Below, in pieces: positions 1-10,997 of a DNA stretch of 64,000 bases. Every line of letters starts with the position of its first letter. The stretch's first letter is position 1. A program made the translations under genes and the position numbers. The notes under the pieces were generated by a model. That model saw only the letters and a list, made by a program, of their open reading frames with translations, was not told the origin of the DNA and searched no databases. Location of the stretch: positions 1 through 64,000 of the forward strand of contig JAPEVF010000232.1 in the NCBI GenBank assembly GCA_029747585.1. The letters are read 5' to 3'. This stretch comes from Pleurotus djamor (lineage: Eukaryota > Basidiomycota > Agaricomycetes > Agaricales > Pleurotaceae).

Positions 1-2002
1 ATGGATGTGACAAAAGCGAAGGGGAGCGGCTTGATGGGAGTGAAGAGCGTGGCTGTGGCGGAGGAGGTGGCGAGTGTGGAGGGGAAGGACGTGATGCACG
101 GGAGGTGTTTGCTACTGGAATACGTTGACGTTGAGGAGTGGCTTGCTTTGCTGGAATGACATGGACAGAGGTGAGATTCGCTTAATAAACATTCAATATT
201 AACCACAAACTCACTACATAATTTCTTTGATTGCCTTGGTGTCGAGTTGGACGCTCGCTTGCTGGATGTTTTACGGGGCTCATCACCTCGCGCTTGAGTA
301 CCCCTTGCTAGGGCTGAGCCTACTTGACTCCGTTGTTTTGATGCCTTTGCTTGATTGCGCAGCGTACTGAGGGCTTGGATAAGGATGTGGTGAGCCTTCC
401 AGTGTTCGAAGCAGAGGGTAAGTTCGGGAATGTGAATTTCAAGCATAGCGTAGGCGCCCCGGAGCAAGTTGGGAGCAGACGTCTGGAAGTGGTTCATGTA
501 GGGAATAGTCTCTTCAGTAGAGGCGCATGATTTGACAAGTAACTTGGCGACATATTTTCCGTAGTCCCGTATGGGCCCGAATCGTTCGTCCTCAAGGTAT
601 TCACCTTTTCGATTACAAAGGGCGAACTCGAGGATCGGTCTGCTCTTGTTTTTTTCGGTAAAACCAGCGGTCTCGCCTTGCTCTTGTGCAGCAGAGAAAC
701 TCCACAACACGGAGAGCTTATCGTCATCGTCAAGTGCCGGCTCCGCCGGCATCTTCTCAAATGCATCTTGTAGTTGCAAACGGGCTTCCTCGACTCCATC
801 CCCTAAAAAGAAGATGGAGCGCGTCGACGAAGAGAAAACAGACGACGAGTGTGCAGACGAAGAGTGCATCGACGCTGTCTGAGATATGGAATCACTGGGG
901 GTGATGGAGGGAGGACGAGAGGGTATTCTGAGCAGAGATAGGGTAAGCAGAAATGGTTGGTTGCAGAAAAGTCATTGCTTACTGTAACGGTCGAATCGCA
1001 CGCAAGCTCTCAACCTCGGATGCAAGGCAGGAATTTTCAGATGTCAGTGTACTGATCTTACTCCAGAGAGTGGACATCTGGGATTGATGATTGCGATCTG
1101 CCAGGCTGAGCACTGTCGCCACAGCAGTGTGGTATTCTCGTGGTATCTGCTGCTGCATGATAAAGTCCACCTCATCCTCCCAATTGGAGGGATGGGGGAC
1201 ATTTCGAAACGGGGCAGCATATGGTCGTCCACTACTCGTTCCCATGAACCTCTCCTGCTGGGGCCATGCCTCTCTATAAGTAGGAGGTGGGGGAGCTGTG
1301 AAACGAGAACGAGTGGGTGGCGGCTGGCCCCAGCTATGGTCTTGATTGCTGTCCCAAGCTGCGCCTTGGTCATGTTGATGAGGAGGGCGCGAAGGATTGA
1401 AGCGCGGGCCGTTAGGTTGGGCAGCAGAGGAGGAACGAGATAACTGTGAAGGGGCAGCGGCAGAGGCACGAGACGATCGGGAAACATGTGATGAGACGAC
1501 AGAAACAGGCGGCGATGAGGGAGGTGGTGGTTGGCCCCAGCTTTGGTCTCGAGCATTGCCCCAGGCTGCACCTTGGTTCCATTGACCAGGAGAGCGNGAA
1601 GAATTGAGAGGTGTGGCATTAGGTGNGGNAAGAGCAGAGGGGCGAGAGNACTGGGAAGGGGCAGCAGAAGGAGCGCGAGATGAATGGGGGGCATGAGATG
1701 GGGTTGAAGGAACATGAGAAGCATAGGAAACATGAGAAGGTGTAGCATGGGGGGGGCGGTTTTCCCGAGGAAAGACGGCATATCCATGTCCAGACAAATT
1801 GTCAGACACGGTGCTAGAAGTTGGGCTTGGGCCTCTCTCCCGAGGTTGAGCATTTGGATTACCATTCCACCTACTACGGAATGTTTGTTAGAAATTATAG
1901 TTCCTCACAGGTGAAAAAAAACGGTACATACTCGGGAGGATAGTGTGGTTCAAACCCAGGGAGTCCACGAGCCGCTCCTGGGTGTCCATTGAAGTATGCC
2001 AT
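1..2002 (-). CDS. Ser/Pro/Gln-rich protein of unknown function, 3' end beyond the window
   Basis: I do not recognise this family. Exons read 2002-1932, 1873-983, 927-215 and 150 to the window edge. All three introns (55-64 nt) keep phase, with donors GTATGT, GTAAGC and GTGAGT. The start is the ATG at 2002 (MAYFNGHPG). The first half is low-complexity (Ser, Pro, Gln) and contains a repeated unit of about 70 residues (nt 1746-1519 and 1518-1315), each copy ending in a module like DQSWGQPPP. A short predicted coiled segment follows (nt about 1090-985). The exon 927-215 encodes a more ordered, conserved-looking region (FALCNRKGEY, FEHWKAHHIL), and the tail is again basic and Pro-rich. It lies on the same strand as, and 689 bp beyond the 3' end of, the transposase gene. 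It may be the accessory (TnpA-like) gene of the same element, but that is inference. The model is well supported; the function is unknown. Confidence 0.7.
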
Positions 2003-2690
2003 TCTTGGTCAACGGATGGAAAATTGGATATCGATATCGATGAGAACTGCTGAGTTTGTTCTATGTTGGTGGGATGTGCTCTAGTAGAAGAATGTGCAAG
2101 TGAAGGTTTGAAAAGATGAACACGAGTTCAACATGCGGTGAACGCACACGCCTCGCTTGGTCAGCAAGGGTTGCATAGACAAGGCGCTCTCCTCTCAGGA
2201 TGTTACATTGTACTACTACCTCTCGTGATACTGTTCGTACTGTCATTGATTTGCTCCTCAATATTTGTCTTGACTGCCTGACAGATGGCCACTCAACCGA
2301 TTGTCAAATTCCATAGGATGGAACTTCCCAGTCCGGGCCCGAGGCCAGTGCTCCTCCGATGGGTTTCCTCATCCTTGTGGGACACCCTCTACCTTCGTGT
2401 AATCCCTGGCGCCGAGATTGTGGCATTTACACCCTTCTGGGCAAAAACCAGGCTGATCATCCTCCTGGATATCATCCATCTTGGCGTTCTCTGTAAGTGA
2501 CAATATCCAATATCAATATTCAACGTCAATATTCAATGGTTCCCCATACATACTATTAAATCAAGGCACCAACACCGTGTCTATCGTATTAGGTGATTAC
2601 AACCTCCCCACAACATGTCAAGTTGATATTTTAAGGAGCATGGAAGACTCCTCTAAACTATCAATCAACCTTCCTCGTCGCTACCACTAG
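2003..2690. other. Gene-free interval between the two left-end minus-strand genes
   Basis: No supportable coding region. It holds the presumed promoter of the Ser/Pro-rich gene. The 11-base word TCAATATTCAA occurs twice, at 2513-2523 and 2526-2536. No terminal inverted repeat was found by eye. Confidence 0.4.
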
Positions 2691-5600
2691 TTAGCTAGGC
2701 CCGTCACTGAGTGCTTCCTGTTGAACCTGCGCTTCCCCCTCCTCTCGCATCCCAGTCACGGTATCTTCGAGCCCTTTGTGTTTTCTGAAAATATATAGTC
2801 TGCTTCTGAAACGCCATATTCCAATGAGGCCTTGAATGCAACTTCCACTGAATGCGATGCGCGACTCCGATGGTGGTACCTGTCCGAGGAGCGAACAATT
2901 GTGGTAGTGACATTGTAAGTACAGGCTTGCCACAACCATTATTTCTCCCGTTTCAATATGAGCAAAGAAGCATATTGCCTCTCCGTACACCATTTCCCCA
3001 CGAAGCTCTGCCTGGAGTAAGGAGGGAAGCATGAAGGGACAAGGTGGGTACAAATGAGATCAAATATCGCACCTCAAAATACCGTGACGATCTGGTGACC
3101 CCTCCGCTCTCGCGCTGCTCTTCATCCCGGCTTCGAAGCTTGTGGCCGTTCTCTAACGTGAGTCTCCCGTAACGACGCCATTTATCATCGATGTCTACTG
3201 CACCGGCTTGAATCATTGCTTCTCGTTGTCTTCCATATTCCGTAAATTGATTGGCAGCCTTCTTCTCAGCCATAGTCATGGTGAGTTTCGTCCCAACGAA
3301 TGGGAAGTCTACATGGGGTGCAGACTCCTTTTCAGGATCGCAGATCTTCAGTGCGGGGTATAGCTGGAGAAGGTTCTTGACTAGTTGATCCTCGTAGATG
3401 ATATTTGCTAGCTCCGAATATGGATTTTTCTTTGAATGAATTTGCCGACCGAGAACACCAATTTGCCGCTCTATCGTAGCTTGTGAGCCCATATAGTACG
3501 ACCCGTTATTACGAATGTGGGTGGGGATGTGGATGAGCTGAAAGACACAAAGACGCATCCGATTGATTTTGGAGACGTCCTTGTTTGGCACATAGATCCG
3601 TTCAAATTCATGTAGAAACTTGATGATTCTATCTTGCAACCCGTCAAGCTCCACATCATCTCTGGGGACAACTTTTGTGGCGAATTCAAGAATGTGGACG
3701 AACTCGGAGAAGTTATCGGTGACGATGGAGGGGAACTGGAGCTCAAGTAGAAAGGGATAAATATACCAGTGACCAAGAGCCATCCATTCGTACGCTTTGT
3801 ATTGACTGTTTCGCTTTAGGTGGACATCTCGAATAGGCCCGCAGAGGTCTGGAGGTAATGTGCGTTGGGCCTCAACGAGGAATGTTCCAAATTGCGCGGC
3901 GACATCAGCAGTCATATGAGGAATCTCGGTTGGTTCGGTGTACTTCGTCCAGAGGTCCCAAAAGTATGGGATGATATTCTCGTAGAACAGGTGGAATGGA
4001 TCGGATGGGAAAAAATGGGGCCATTCGTATGAATTTGAGACAGCTACCAATGGCATTCGCGTGATACCGAACTCTGCAATGATGCTCTTGTGGACTTGGT
4101 CAAAGGACGCACGCTTCAATCTGGCAATGATATCCCAGTACTGGGACTGGGAGAGTTCCGGAAGATCGTAGTAGTTATATTCAGGACGAGTGGAATTGTA
4201 TAGTTTTCCCACCTCGGATAAGACGCTGGGGAAGTATTGGCGTTTGCACCTCTTCTTGTTGGTTCGTGCACCCATGACAAGCTTGTGCCTGGAAGCCCAT
4301 AATCCAGTAGGACCGGTGGAACCATCAATTTTGCCTTGACCAGGCATGTCCGCATTTGCCAAGACGGTCTCTCCACGAGAAATAAGGTTGCTTCGCGTAA
4401 CTGCGTCCCAAATCCAGAAGCCTTCACTCATTTTGGCCATCTCAACGTAGACAGGCCACATGAACGACTCCAGATCACCGGGTCCTTGTGGACCAGGAGT
4501 TGCAAAGACGGTGATGACGTTACGCGATTTATACCGAATTTCCGGAGGAAGGTTGAGGAGAATCAGGATAAGGAACCAAACGTCGGATTGCTTCTTCATC
4601 GAGAGCATAGCGCCATCCATTGACACAATCCAGGCAAGATCACATTCATTTTGGAACAAATTCTTGTTTAGATGTTGATTAATATGAATACGGCCGTTGG
4701 GATAATCAGAGTATCGAGAGTTTTGAAAGCCCCCAGCGCAGGCTTTAACCATTTCAACTGCCTGTCGCAAAGTACGGTCTCGATAACGCAAAAGCTTGGC
4801 AGATTCTGTATTTGCGAACATGGCGCGGATAGTAGGGATCACTGGGAATACACGAAACTGCGCAGCTGGTCGCTCCCCCTTCTTCGATGTGATGTATCTG
4901 CTTGCCCCGCAAATTTCAAAGTTATTGGAGCGTCTGCGGAAAGGGCATGAACGAAGGTCCTTGTATTGTCCAACGTAGGCAATGCACTTGTTTGGGCAGA
5001 TGTGATGAAGGGTAGGTTCAAACCCAGTGAGTTTCTGAGCAAGCTTTACGCAGGAGTGGCGACTGAGTGTGGTTGCGCCAATGGTACTGGAGATCAGCTT
5101 TCGCATGCCGGTAAAAGCAAGCTGAGTACCATGAGTCTGTCGCCAAAGTATCCATGTGCGTAGAGAGTGGATCTGTAGCTCGGTGAGGGGGACTGCTCGC
5201 AAGCCGAGTGAAGGCGGCTCAGGTTCCAAGACGTAACCCTCAAGGAGCTGTTCTCGCAAAGCGGCACGCGAGTCGGGAAGAGGGAGAAAGGTTATTGGGG
5301 GTTGATAGGTGACGCTGATGTTCTCTGCCTGAGCAACTCCAGGTTCAACAACTTCTTCCAAGTCATCATCTGTGGAGGCGTCTGACTCTGAGTTTAGCAC
5401 TTGGTCAGTGTTGGGCAGGGGGGGGTTGAATGGAGGGTGGGTCATCGTCACTGGGTATGTGGTCGTCAAGGTCGCCGTAAGGATCTGTGTCGTTGTCCGT
5501 NAAAGCNGCNGCAGGGAGACCAGGTGGAGAAACTCGGGNGACTGGTATCCCTAAGAAAGTTTGCTGCTCCTGGGTTTCAACAGGGCTATTTGTTTCTGAT

Positions 5601-6130
5601 ATGTGAGCCCTTTCGTGGCTGTCAACGCTTGAGTCATTGGGACTAGCAAAACGGACAAGGTTGATACGGGATGCTAAAGGTGATACAAAGTAAGTTGGCT
5701 GGTTCTCAGACAGAAACAAAGAGATTCGCACCGTGACTGTGTGGGGGAACATCATGATCAACACCGGGCATCGACTCCTCCATTAGCTCTGTGCCCTCTG
5801 CGCCCGAGTCTTCGGAGTCCGCTGTCGGGTATGCGCAAAGCAACAGGTAAGCATGGAGCTGGGATAATCTGACAAGATGGGGGTCTCACCCATGTACAAC
5901 TCATCTTCACCTTCATTGGGAGTTGAATCGGCTTGAAGGGAATTGTAGACGTTGCGTGAGCATTTCTCTATAAGGTCTCGGAGGGGGGTGGGTATCGATG
6001 GGTTGCTCAAACGAGCAGAATCATTTCGGAGATGACGAAGTACCGTCTTTCTCACAAACGTGCGAGCTGATGGAGGCTTATCGTAGCAAACGGAGCATTC
6101 GCAGACCAGCTTCTGCGTCTTTGGCGGCAT
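2691..6130 (-). CDS. Tnp2-family (CACTA-type) transposase, frame-broken once
   Basis: Exons are 6130-5890, 5821-5732, 5673-3073 and 3011-2691; introns are 68, 58 and 61 nt and phase is kept. The N-terminus has the Cys-rich start typical of basidiomycete Tnp2 proteins (CECSVCYDKP), followed by an acidic linker. The large exon carries the Tnp2 signature: a zinc-ribbon-like HICPNKCIAYVG...SCPF...ICG, then FPVIPTIRAMF and SAKLLRYR, a DGAMLSMKKQSDVWF block, and ATPGPQGPGDLESFMWPVYVE. The last exon (YGEAICFFAH) matches the usual C-terminal region. In a run of eight G (5418-5425, plus strand) the reading frame shifts by one: the upstream frame stops at 5405 while the downstream frame is open to the end. 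A single-base insertion, real or a sequencing error, explains this. The enzyme would cut and rejoin the element's terminal repeats. The termini were not found, so element boundaries are unknown. Confidence 0.85.
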
Positions 6131-8123
6131 GACTGTGGAAGCGGAAAGAACGGGGACTGGGGGATTGGAGAGGAAGAGGGGACCGTAGCAAGACTGTAGA
6201 TGATGTAGAGAATATCACGAATCGTGGTGCTAGAGCTCTCCTAGAGCTTGCTGGGAGATGGCCAATGGGGAATAAGCAGGTAGACGGTAGGGATCAAGAG
6301 GTGAACCTAAACAAATCATATAGCTTGAGGCCTTACGGGCTATGCACGAGCTACACACTGCCAGGCCCAACAAGCATTGGTAATTGGTAGATGTTACACG
6401 TTACGTGTTATGATTCGAAAGCTTGAAACTGGGAGCTTGAGATGCGACACACGTTTGGGTTGGTTTCCCATCAGTTTCGGCTCGAAGCGATCAAAGACGC
6501 CCGTATGAACCGATCGCGATTTCCCTCCTGGTTGTAACCTCAGTCGACACTTTTTCGCATATTCCAATCGCCTCGGTGTCATTTTTGAATGCACTGAAAT
6601 TGTCGTGACAGACTTCAAGCTTCAACATTGCGCGCTCGGAGACTCACTCTCAAGATCGTCAGATTTTTGACCTTTGACCCTGACCTAATCACAACCTGGA
6701 TTACTGTGTAACATAGTACCTACGACTTCTATGCCTTGTCTCGGCCTGCCCCCTCACAGCTAGGACCGCTGTACAATTACCGAGACCGTCTCTTCCTCGA
6801 TCTTAGAGTAGCGGTTTGGAGATAGGTAGTCGCATACCACTCCACACCTCCAACTTGCCTCCAACGGCCTCCAATCTGGAGCGAAGCGCGCCGCCGCCGA
6901 ACGCCATGTTGTCTCTCGTCTCGTCGTCTCTCGTTGGATTTGAGTCTACGCGTTCCAAACTTCATAGAATCTTCCAGCCTCTGATTGAGTGGGTGCAATT
7001 TCAATGTGCCACTCTCCCCTCCTCCGACAATACCAACAAACGCTCATGCGCTCATGCTCTTCCCCTGGACTTAAACACCTTCATTTTGACTCTACTTTGA
7101 CTCTACTAATGGAGGAAACCACCTGAGGTGAATTCGCCGCTCGTCTCCAATGACCGTGTCGCATCCATTGACGTCTGCTCACCTTTTGAGCTCTGCGCTG
7201 GGGTGGGCGTTAGATTTCGCCCAAAACCTAGGCCTAAACGTTTAGTCCCCCACGAGTCGGAGCCACGACGTGGATTCATCCTTGCTATCCAGCGTCGAGC
7301 GATGACGGAGACTTCCCCCTATGGCGGTGCAAGGAATCGTCCAACGACTGATCCGATCTCTCTCCCCTGGACATCCAAAAACGACGATAACGCAATCATG
7401 CCATCGTTCGGATGTTAATCCCAGAAGATCCCGAAGAGTGCTTCACGGCACGGCCTCATGACAAGAACACTCAGGACCGATTGGGGCGGCTTATGCCCTG
7501 CATCCTTCCTCCTGATCGAGCACCCTCATCTTCAAGCGAGGAGTCTCTTCCTTTCCTCTTGCTTTCGCCTTCGTTCCCTCCCTTTCCCTTCTTCCCCTTC
7601 CCTGGGCCATCATCGCATACCTCGAGCTCCTCGCATAGCTGAGACGACCGTCAATTCCAGAGTTGACGTCGTTGTCCACCTCTCCAGGCTGAGCCAGACA
7701 CATTGGAAATACGGGCGGTACGTACCCGTCTCCGCTCTGACAAACGACCCCCTTTATCAACAGCACTCGCTCCGTCGGCTCCATAGGCCTTCCTTGTTTT
7801 GCAAATTTGCGGGTACCTTTGGCCATGGAACACCGTTTACAAAATGTATAAATCCCCCGTCGTCCCAAGCTGTCCTTTCCCCAGCACTCTTTGTCCTCAG
7901 ATCGACAAGCTGTTGCAGCAAGCAGTCATTGCTTGATTGACTCATTTCGCTGTCATAGCGCGAGTCAATCTGTCCTTCTTAGTCCAAGTTTGCGCCCTAC
8001 CCCTACCTCCTTCCCCCCTTCCCCCAATCCCCAACGTCTTCTCTTGCCTGCCTTCTACATCGTCGTCGCCTCTTCCCGATCTTCTTCCCTTTATCTTTTC
8101 TTCCGCCGCTGTCGACTTTCGTC
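6131..8123. other. Intergenic region, promoter-like pyrimidine-rich right half
   Basis: No gene could be supported on either strand. From about 7500 to 8110 the plus strand is markedly C/T-rich, as is common upstream of transcription starts in basidiomycetes, and it leads into the dioxygenase gene. A short direct repeat CTAGAGCT occurs twice near 6230-6250. The right end of the transposon probably lies in the first part but could not be located. Confidence 0.4.
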
Positions 8124-9748
8124 ATGGTACGTCAATCCTTCTTCCGCTTTCTTCCAGTGCTTATGCCTGAAACCGTTCTAGTCAAACGTTCCTCACCTTC
8201 AAGGCGGCCTCTCTCGATCTGTCTACCCCCCGCACACCGCCCACTTGACCCCCGAGCAACGCGCTAAGCGTTGCAAGCGTCTCTTCACCCATCAGGCCAA
8301 ACGATGGTCTGACGACACCCCTCGATATCGTGTCTCCGCGTCTTACAAGAAGCTGAAACAACGCAGTTTGCTCAAGCGCAATACGCCAGGCCTACTTTCG
8401 AAAGCCTCGAAGAAGATTCGGAAGATGCGCAGTTGGCGTGCTGACCCATACTCAGCCATCTTTCAAGACTCTGAAGGGAAGCCTTTAGTCTGTGTCTTCG
8501 CCATGTCTGCTCCTCCTGAAGTAAGCTTTCGTCTATCCTCGTCTCTTTCGCAGACCGTCTCACTATTACTTTTCCAATCCTCTCCTCTCGTAGAAAAGCG
8601 AAGGCTTCGACGGAGGTCCCGCGATTGGGGCTGGCGGGGGTACTTATCACGTACGTCACCAATTCTCTTTCCTTTTGGCAAGCCCTCATCTCGATTCTAG
8701 AAATACAAGGCTGGAGCGCGAGGTCATCCCGGCAGAAACGTAAAACCCCCTTTGAGAACCGATGAAGTGCGTTAAAACCCCTTCTATCCCCTACCATTTA
8801 TTCACCGTGGACTACGCTGTGTATCTTCAGAACAGCGACGGTTTCAAGCAAGCCGAAGTCGAACTTGCCCACGAGGCATGTCAACAACTCCACACCGCGT
8901 TAAAGCCCAAGCTCAACGAACGAGACGTTCGCCACTTGTCCGATCAAAGCGCCGAGCATGTGTATACTACCTGGCAGGGTAACGGTGTAGAAGTCAAGCA
9001 TAGTGAGTCTCGCGGAGTTACACATCTTGCCCAAGTTTGGCATCCTCAAGGACATCCAGTGAGTCGCACTTTCCGTCGCTCTTCTGGTCTAATGATCTCA
9101 ACGTTTCTCAGCACGACCCACCCGTCCCTTCCGCAGACCTACTAGGAAGGCATGGAGCTGGTCGCTTCCTCGAAGTTCAACGTTACTACACCCTCACTAT
9201 CGTCTTGGCTTTCCGTCTCGCTTGCTACTTCAAGGTCGCTTTTCCCGACTACTATGCACAGTATCAGCAAGCTTTCGACGCGGGTTCTTGGGTCCAAGCT
9301 GACCCTGGCCCATGGTTGGGACGGGCTTTGGTCTATAAACTCCAAGTCACCCCTCATGTTGACGGGCTTGATGATGGTCCCACCGCCATCTTTCCCACTG
9401 GTTCCTTCGGTGGTGGGGCTGCATACCTCCCTGATTTAAGTCTTAAACTCGAGTACGCTCTCATCTTTTTTCGTAGAACATGAAAGATGCTAATTTGTCG
9501 TAAGGTATCGCCCGGGGGATATTATTATCTTCTTCGCTGGTCTCCTCTATCACTCCGTAGGGTTGTGGAAGGGGACTACCTCTCGACGTGCAAGGCATGG
9601 CTTGACCCCAGGACGTATCGGACACGTCCACTTCTTTCATCGTGGCGCGTTTGAGTTGTTGAAAGACAAGTCTCCTGGTTGGGTTGTTCGCACTTGCGCT
9701 GGAAAGTATGCCGACGGTGAGACTCAAGCTGCCATCGATGTTGATTAG
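8124..9748 (+). CDS. TET/JBP-like 2-oxoglutarate/Fe(II) dioxygenase
   Basis: Exons are 8124-8126, 8182-8520, 8594-8650, 8701-8766, 8831-9058, 9112-9452 and 9505-9748, giving 425 residues with phase kept throughout. The first exon is only the ATG. The C-terminal third has the double-stranded beta-helix motifs of the 2OG-Fe(II) superfamily in the TET/JBP order: HVD (H313, D315), TGSFGGG, YLPDL, RPGD, LYH (H361) and an Arg pair at 372-373 suited to bind 2-oxoglutarate. The N-terminal 150 residues are basic, as in DNA-acting members. Basidiomycetes are known to have expanded families of such genes that oxidise 5-methylcytosine or related bases; the substrate here is inference. A Tnp2 transposase lies 2 kb away on the other strand. 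The alternative is a generic prolyl-hydroxylase-like oxygenase. Confidence 0.8.
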
Positions 9749-10618
9749 AATGTATTAGACAGTTTTTTTATTTTACGATAACGTTGAACTACACTATTTT
9801 CTATCTTCCTCAATGTTCTTGACCCAAATCTTATCATTATGCATTATGGATATTTGCTAAGGCGAGACTTTTTCGGCGTCTGAGACCACCGAGCCTTTTC
9901 TGCCTTACCTTATCAGATACTCGGAACTTAGGTATTGCGTCGGTCTCATACTCCCTACGATTCTCATGTTCACGCTCTCGTATTTGCAGAACTGCGGGCC
10001 CCGGAACCGCAGGTAACAGACCCTCGCGCAGTTTCCTTTGCGAAACCCGTCAAGGGCAGACGAGTAGCCTTGACGCCAGGTTGTTCGATCGTCACTCATC
10101 TTTCGCATACCCGGAATACCCGCCGTCTCTCCCCCTTCACTCCCGAGCGAAACTTCGTCGACTACTCCTCCCCAGACCCCAACTTAAGCTTGTCAACCTC
10201 GTCAGTACCCGCTTCGGACACTCTCCCTACACCAACCGCCAAACTGCGAATCGCACTTCATCGATCGTCAAAAAAAGTCAATGATTCGATCCCGATTCGA
10301 TCTCTTAAACCAATAGTAGAGACCGCCCTCTTCCTCGAACAATCTTCGGGCGAAGTTACCCATTGAATAGCTTACGGGAAGTTCACCTAACAAAATCACC
10401 TGCCCCGTCTCGTCAAGCCATCCCTCTCCATCTAGGCCTGAAGGACACTGTCCCCCAGAATCGCATGCATCAGGCTATTCTCCACGTATGTTGGCTTGCA
10501 CTTGAGCCTATTTCCTTCGTATTGACGTCCTTAATTTTCTAAAAGTCTGCCCCAGTCTCTTCTTTGAGACTTGGTGGGCTGTATGGCCCTGGGAAGAATG
10601 AGCCAAGGACGATGAGAC
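9749..10618. other. Intergenic region between dioxygenase and cyclin genes
   Basis: The first part is the AT-rich 3' flank of the dioxygenase gene (about 9750-9860). The rest has short open frames without recognisable content and is best read as promoter and leader of the downstream cyclin gene. Confidence 0.4.
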
Positions 10619-10625
10619 TGACTCA
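10619..10625 (+). promoter_or_regulatory. Gcn4/Cpc1-type site TGACTCA
   Basis: A perfect TGACTCA palindrome-type site lies 373 bp upstream of the Pcl5-like cyclin start codon. A near match (TCACTCA) follows at about 10663, and a TGACTC core lies at 10830-10835. In yeast this is the binding site of Gcn4, the activator of amino-acid biosynthesis genes. Use here is inference from position and from the known Gcn4-Pcl5 relationship. Confidence 0.45.
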
Positions 10626-10829
10626 GGCAGGCGTTGGCTGAGCTCCAACCCGTGGCAGCCAGTCACTCAGAGTCCTCACACCCGCAACCGCCTTTTAAGC
10701 CTCGCCGCCTTCTGGAACTCCCGATCTAAAGGGACCCTCCGTCGCCGTGATGTCCCCTCCAAAGTACCAGCACATTCCTGCCTCACAACAGCCAAACCCA
10801 GTTCAACTCGCCTCAGCTGCCTCCAACTT

Positions 10830-10835
10830 TGACTC
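10830..10835 (+). promoter_or_regulatory. TGACTC core, second Gcn4-type half site
   Basis: TGACTC followed by GG, 163 bp upstream of the cyclin start. It is the weaker companion of the perfect site at 10619-10625. Confidence 0.3.
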
Positions 10836-10997
10836 GGAACTCATCTTCACCAACAACAAACTTACTTCCACCGTTACTGCCAATGCTACTCTTTGAATAA
10901 TCCCCCGTTACAGATATCTGCTTTTATAATCGTCTCCCAACTCCCTTCTCAGTCTCTTTTCTCGGCCAAGAAATCTCTTCTCACTCTCCTCCTCAAA

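Noticed and set aside
1..159. Plus-strand open frame beginning with ATG at base 1
   Set aside because: The minus strand here is a phase-matched exon of the Ser/Pro-rich gene, with an acceptor at 151-153; the plus frame is its shadow.
9002..9034. Possible 33-nt intron (GTGAGT...AAG) in the dioxygenase gene
   Set aside because: The sequence reads through in frame without it, and 33 nt is shorter than any other intron in the window.
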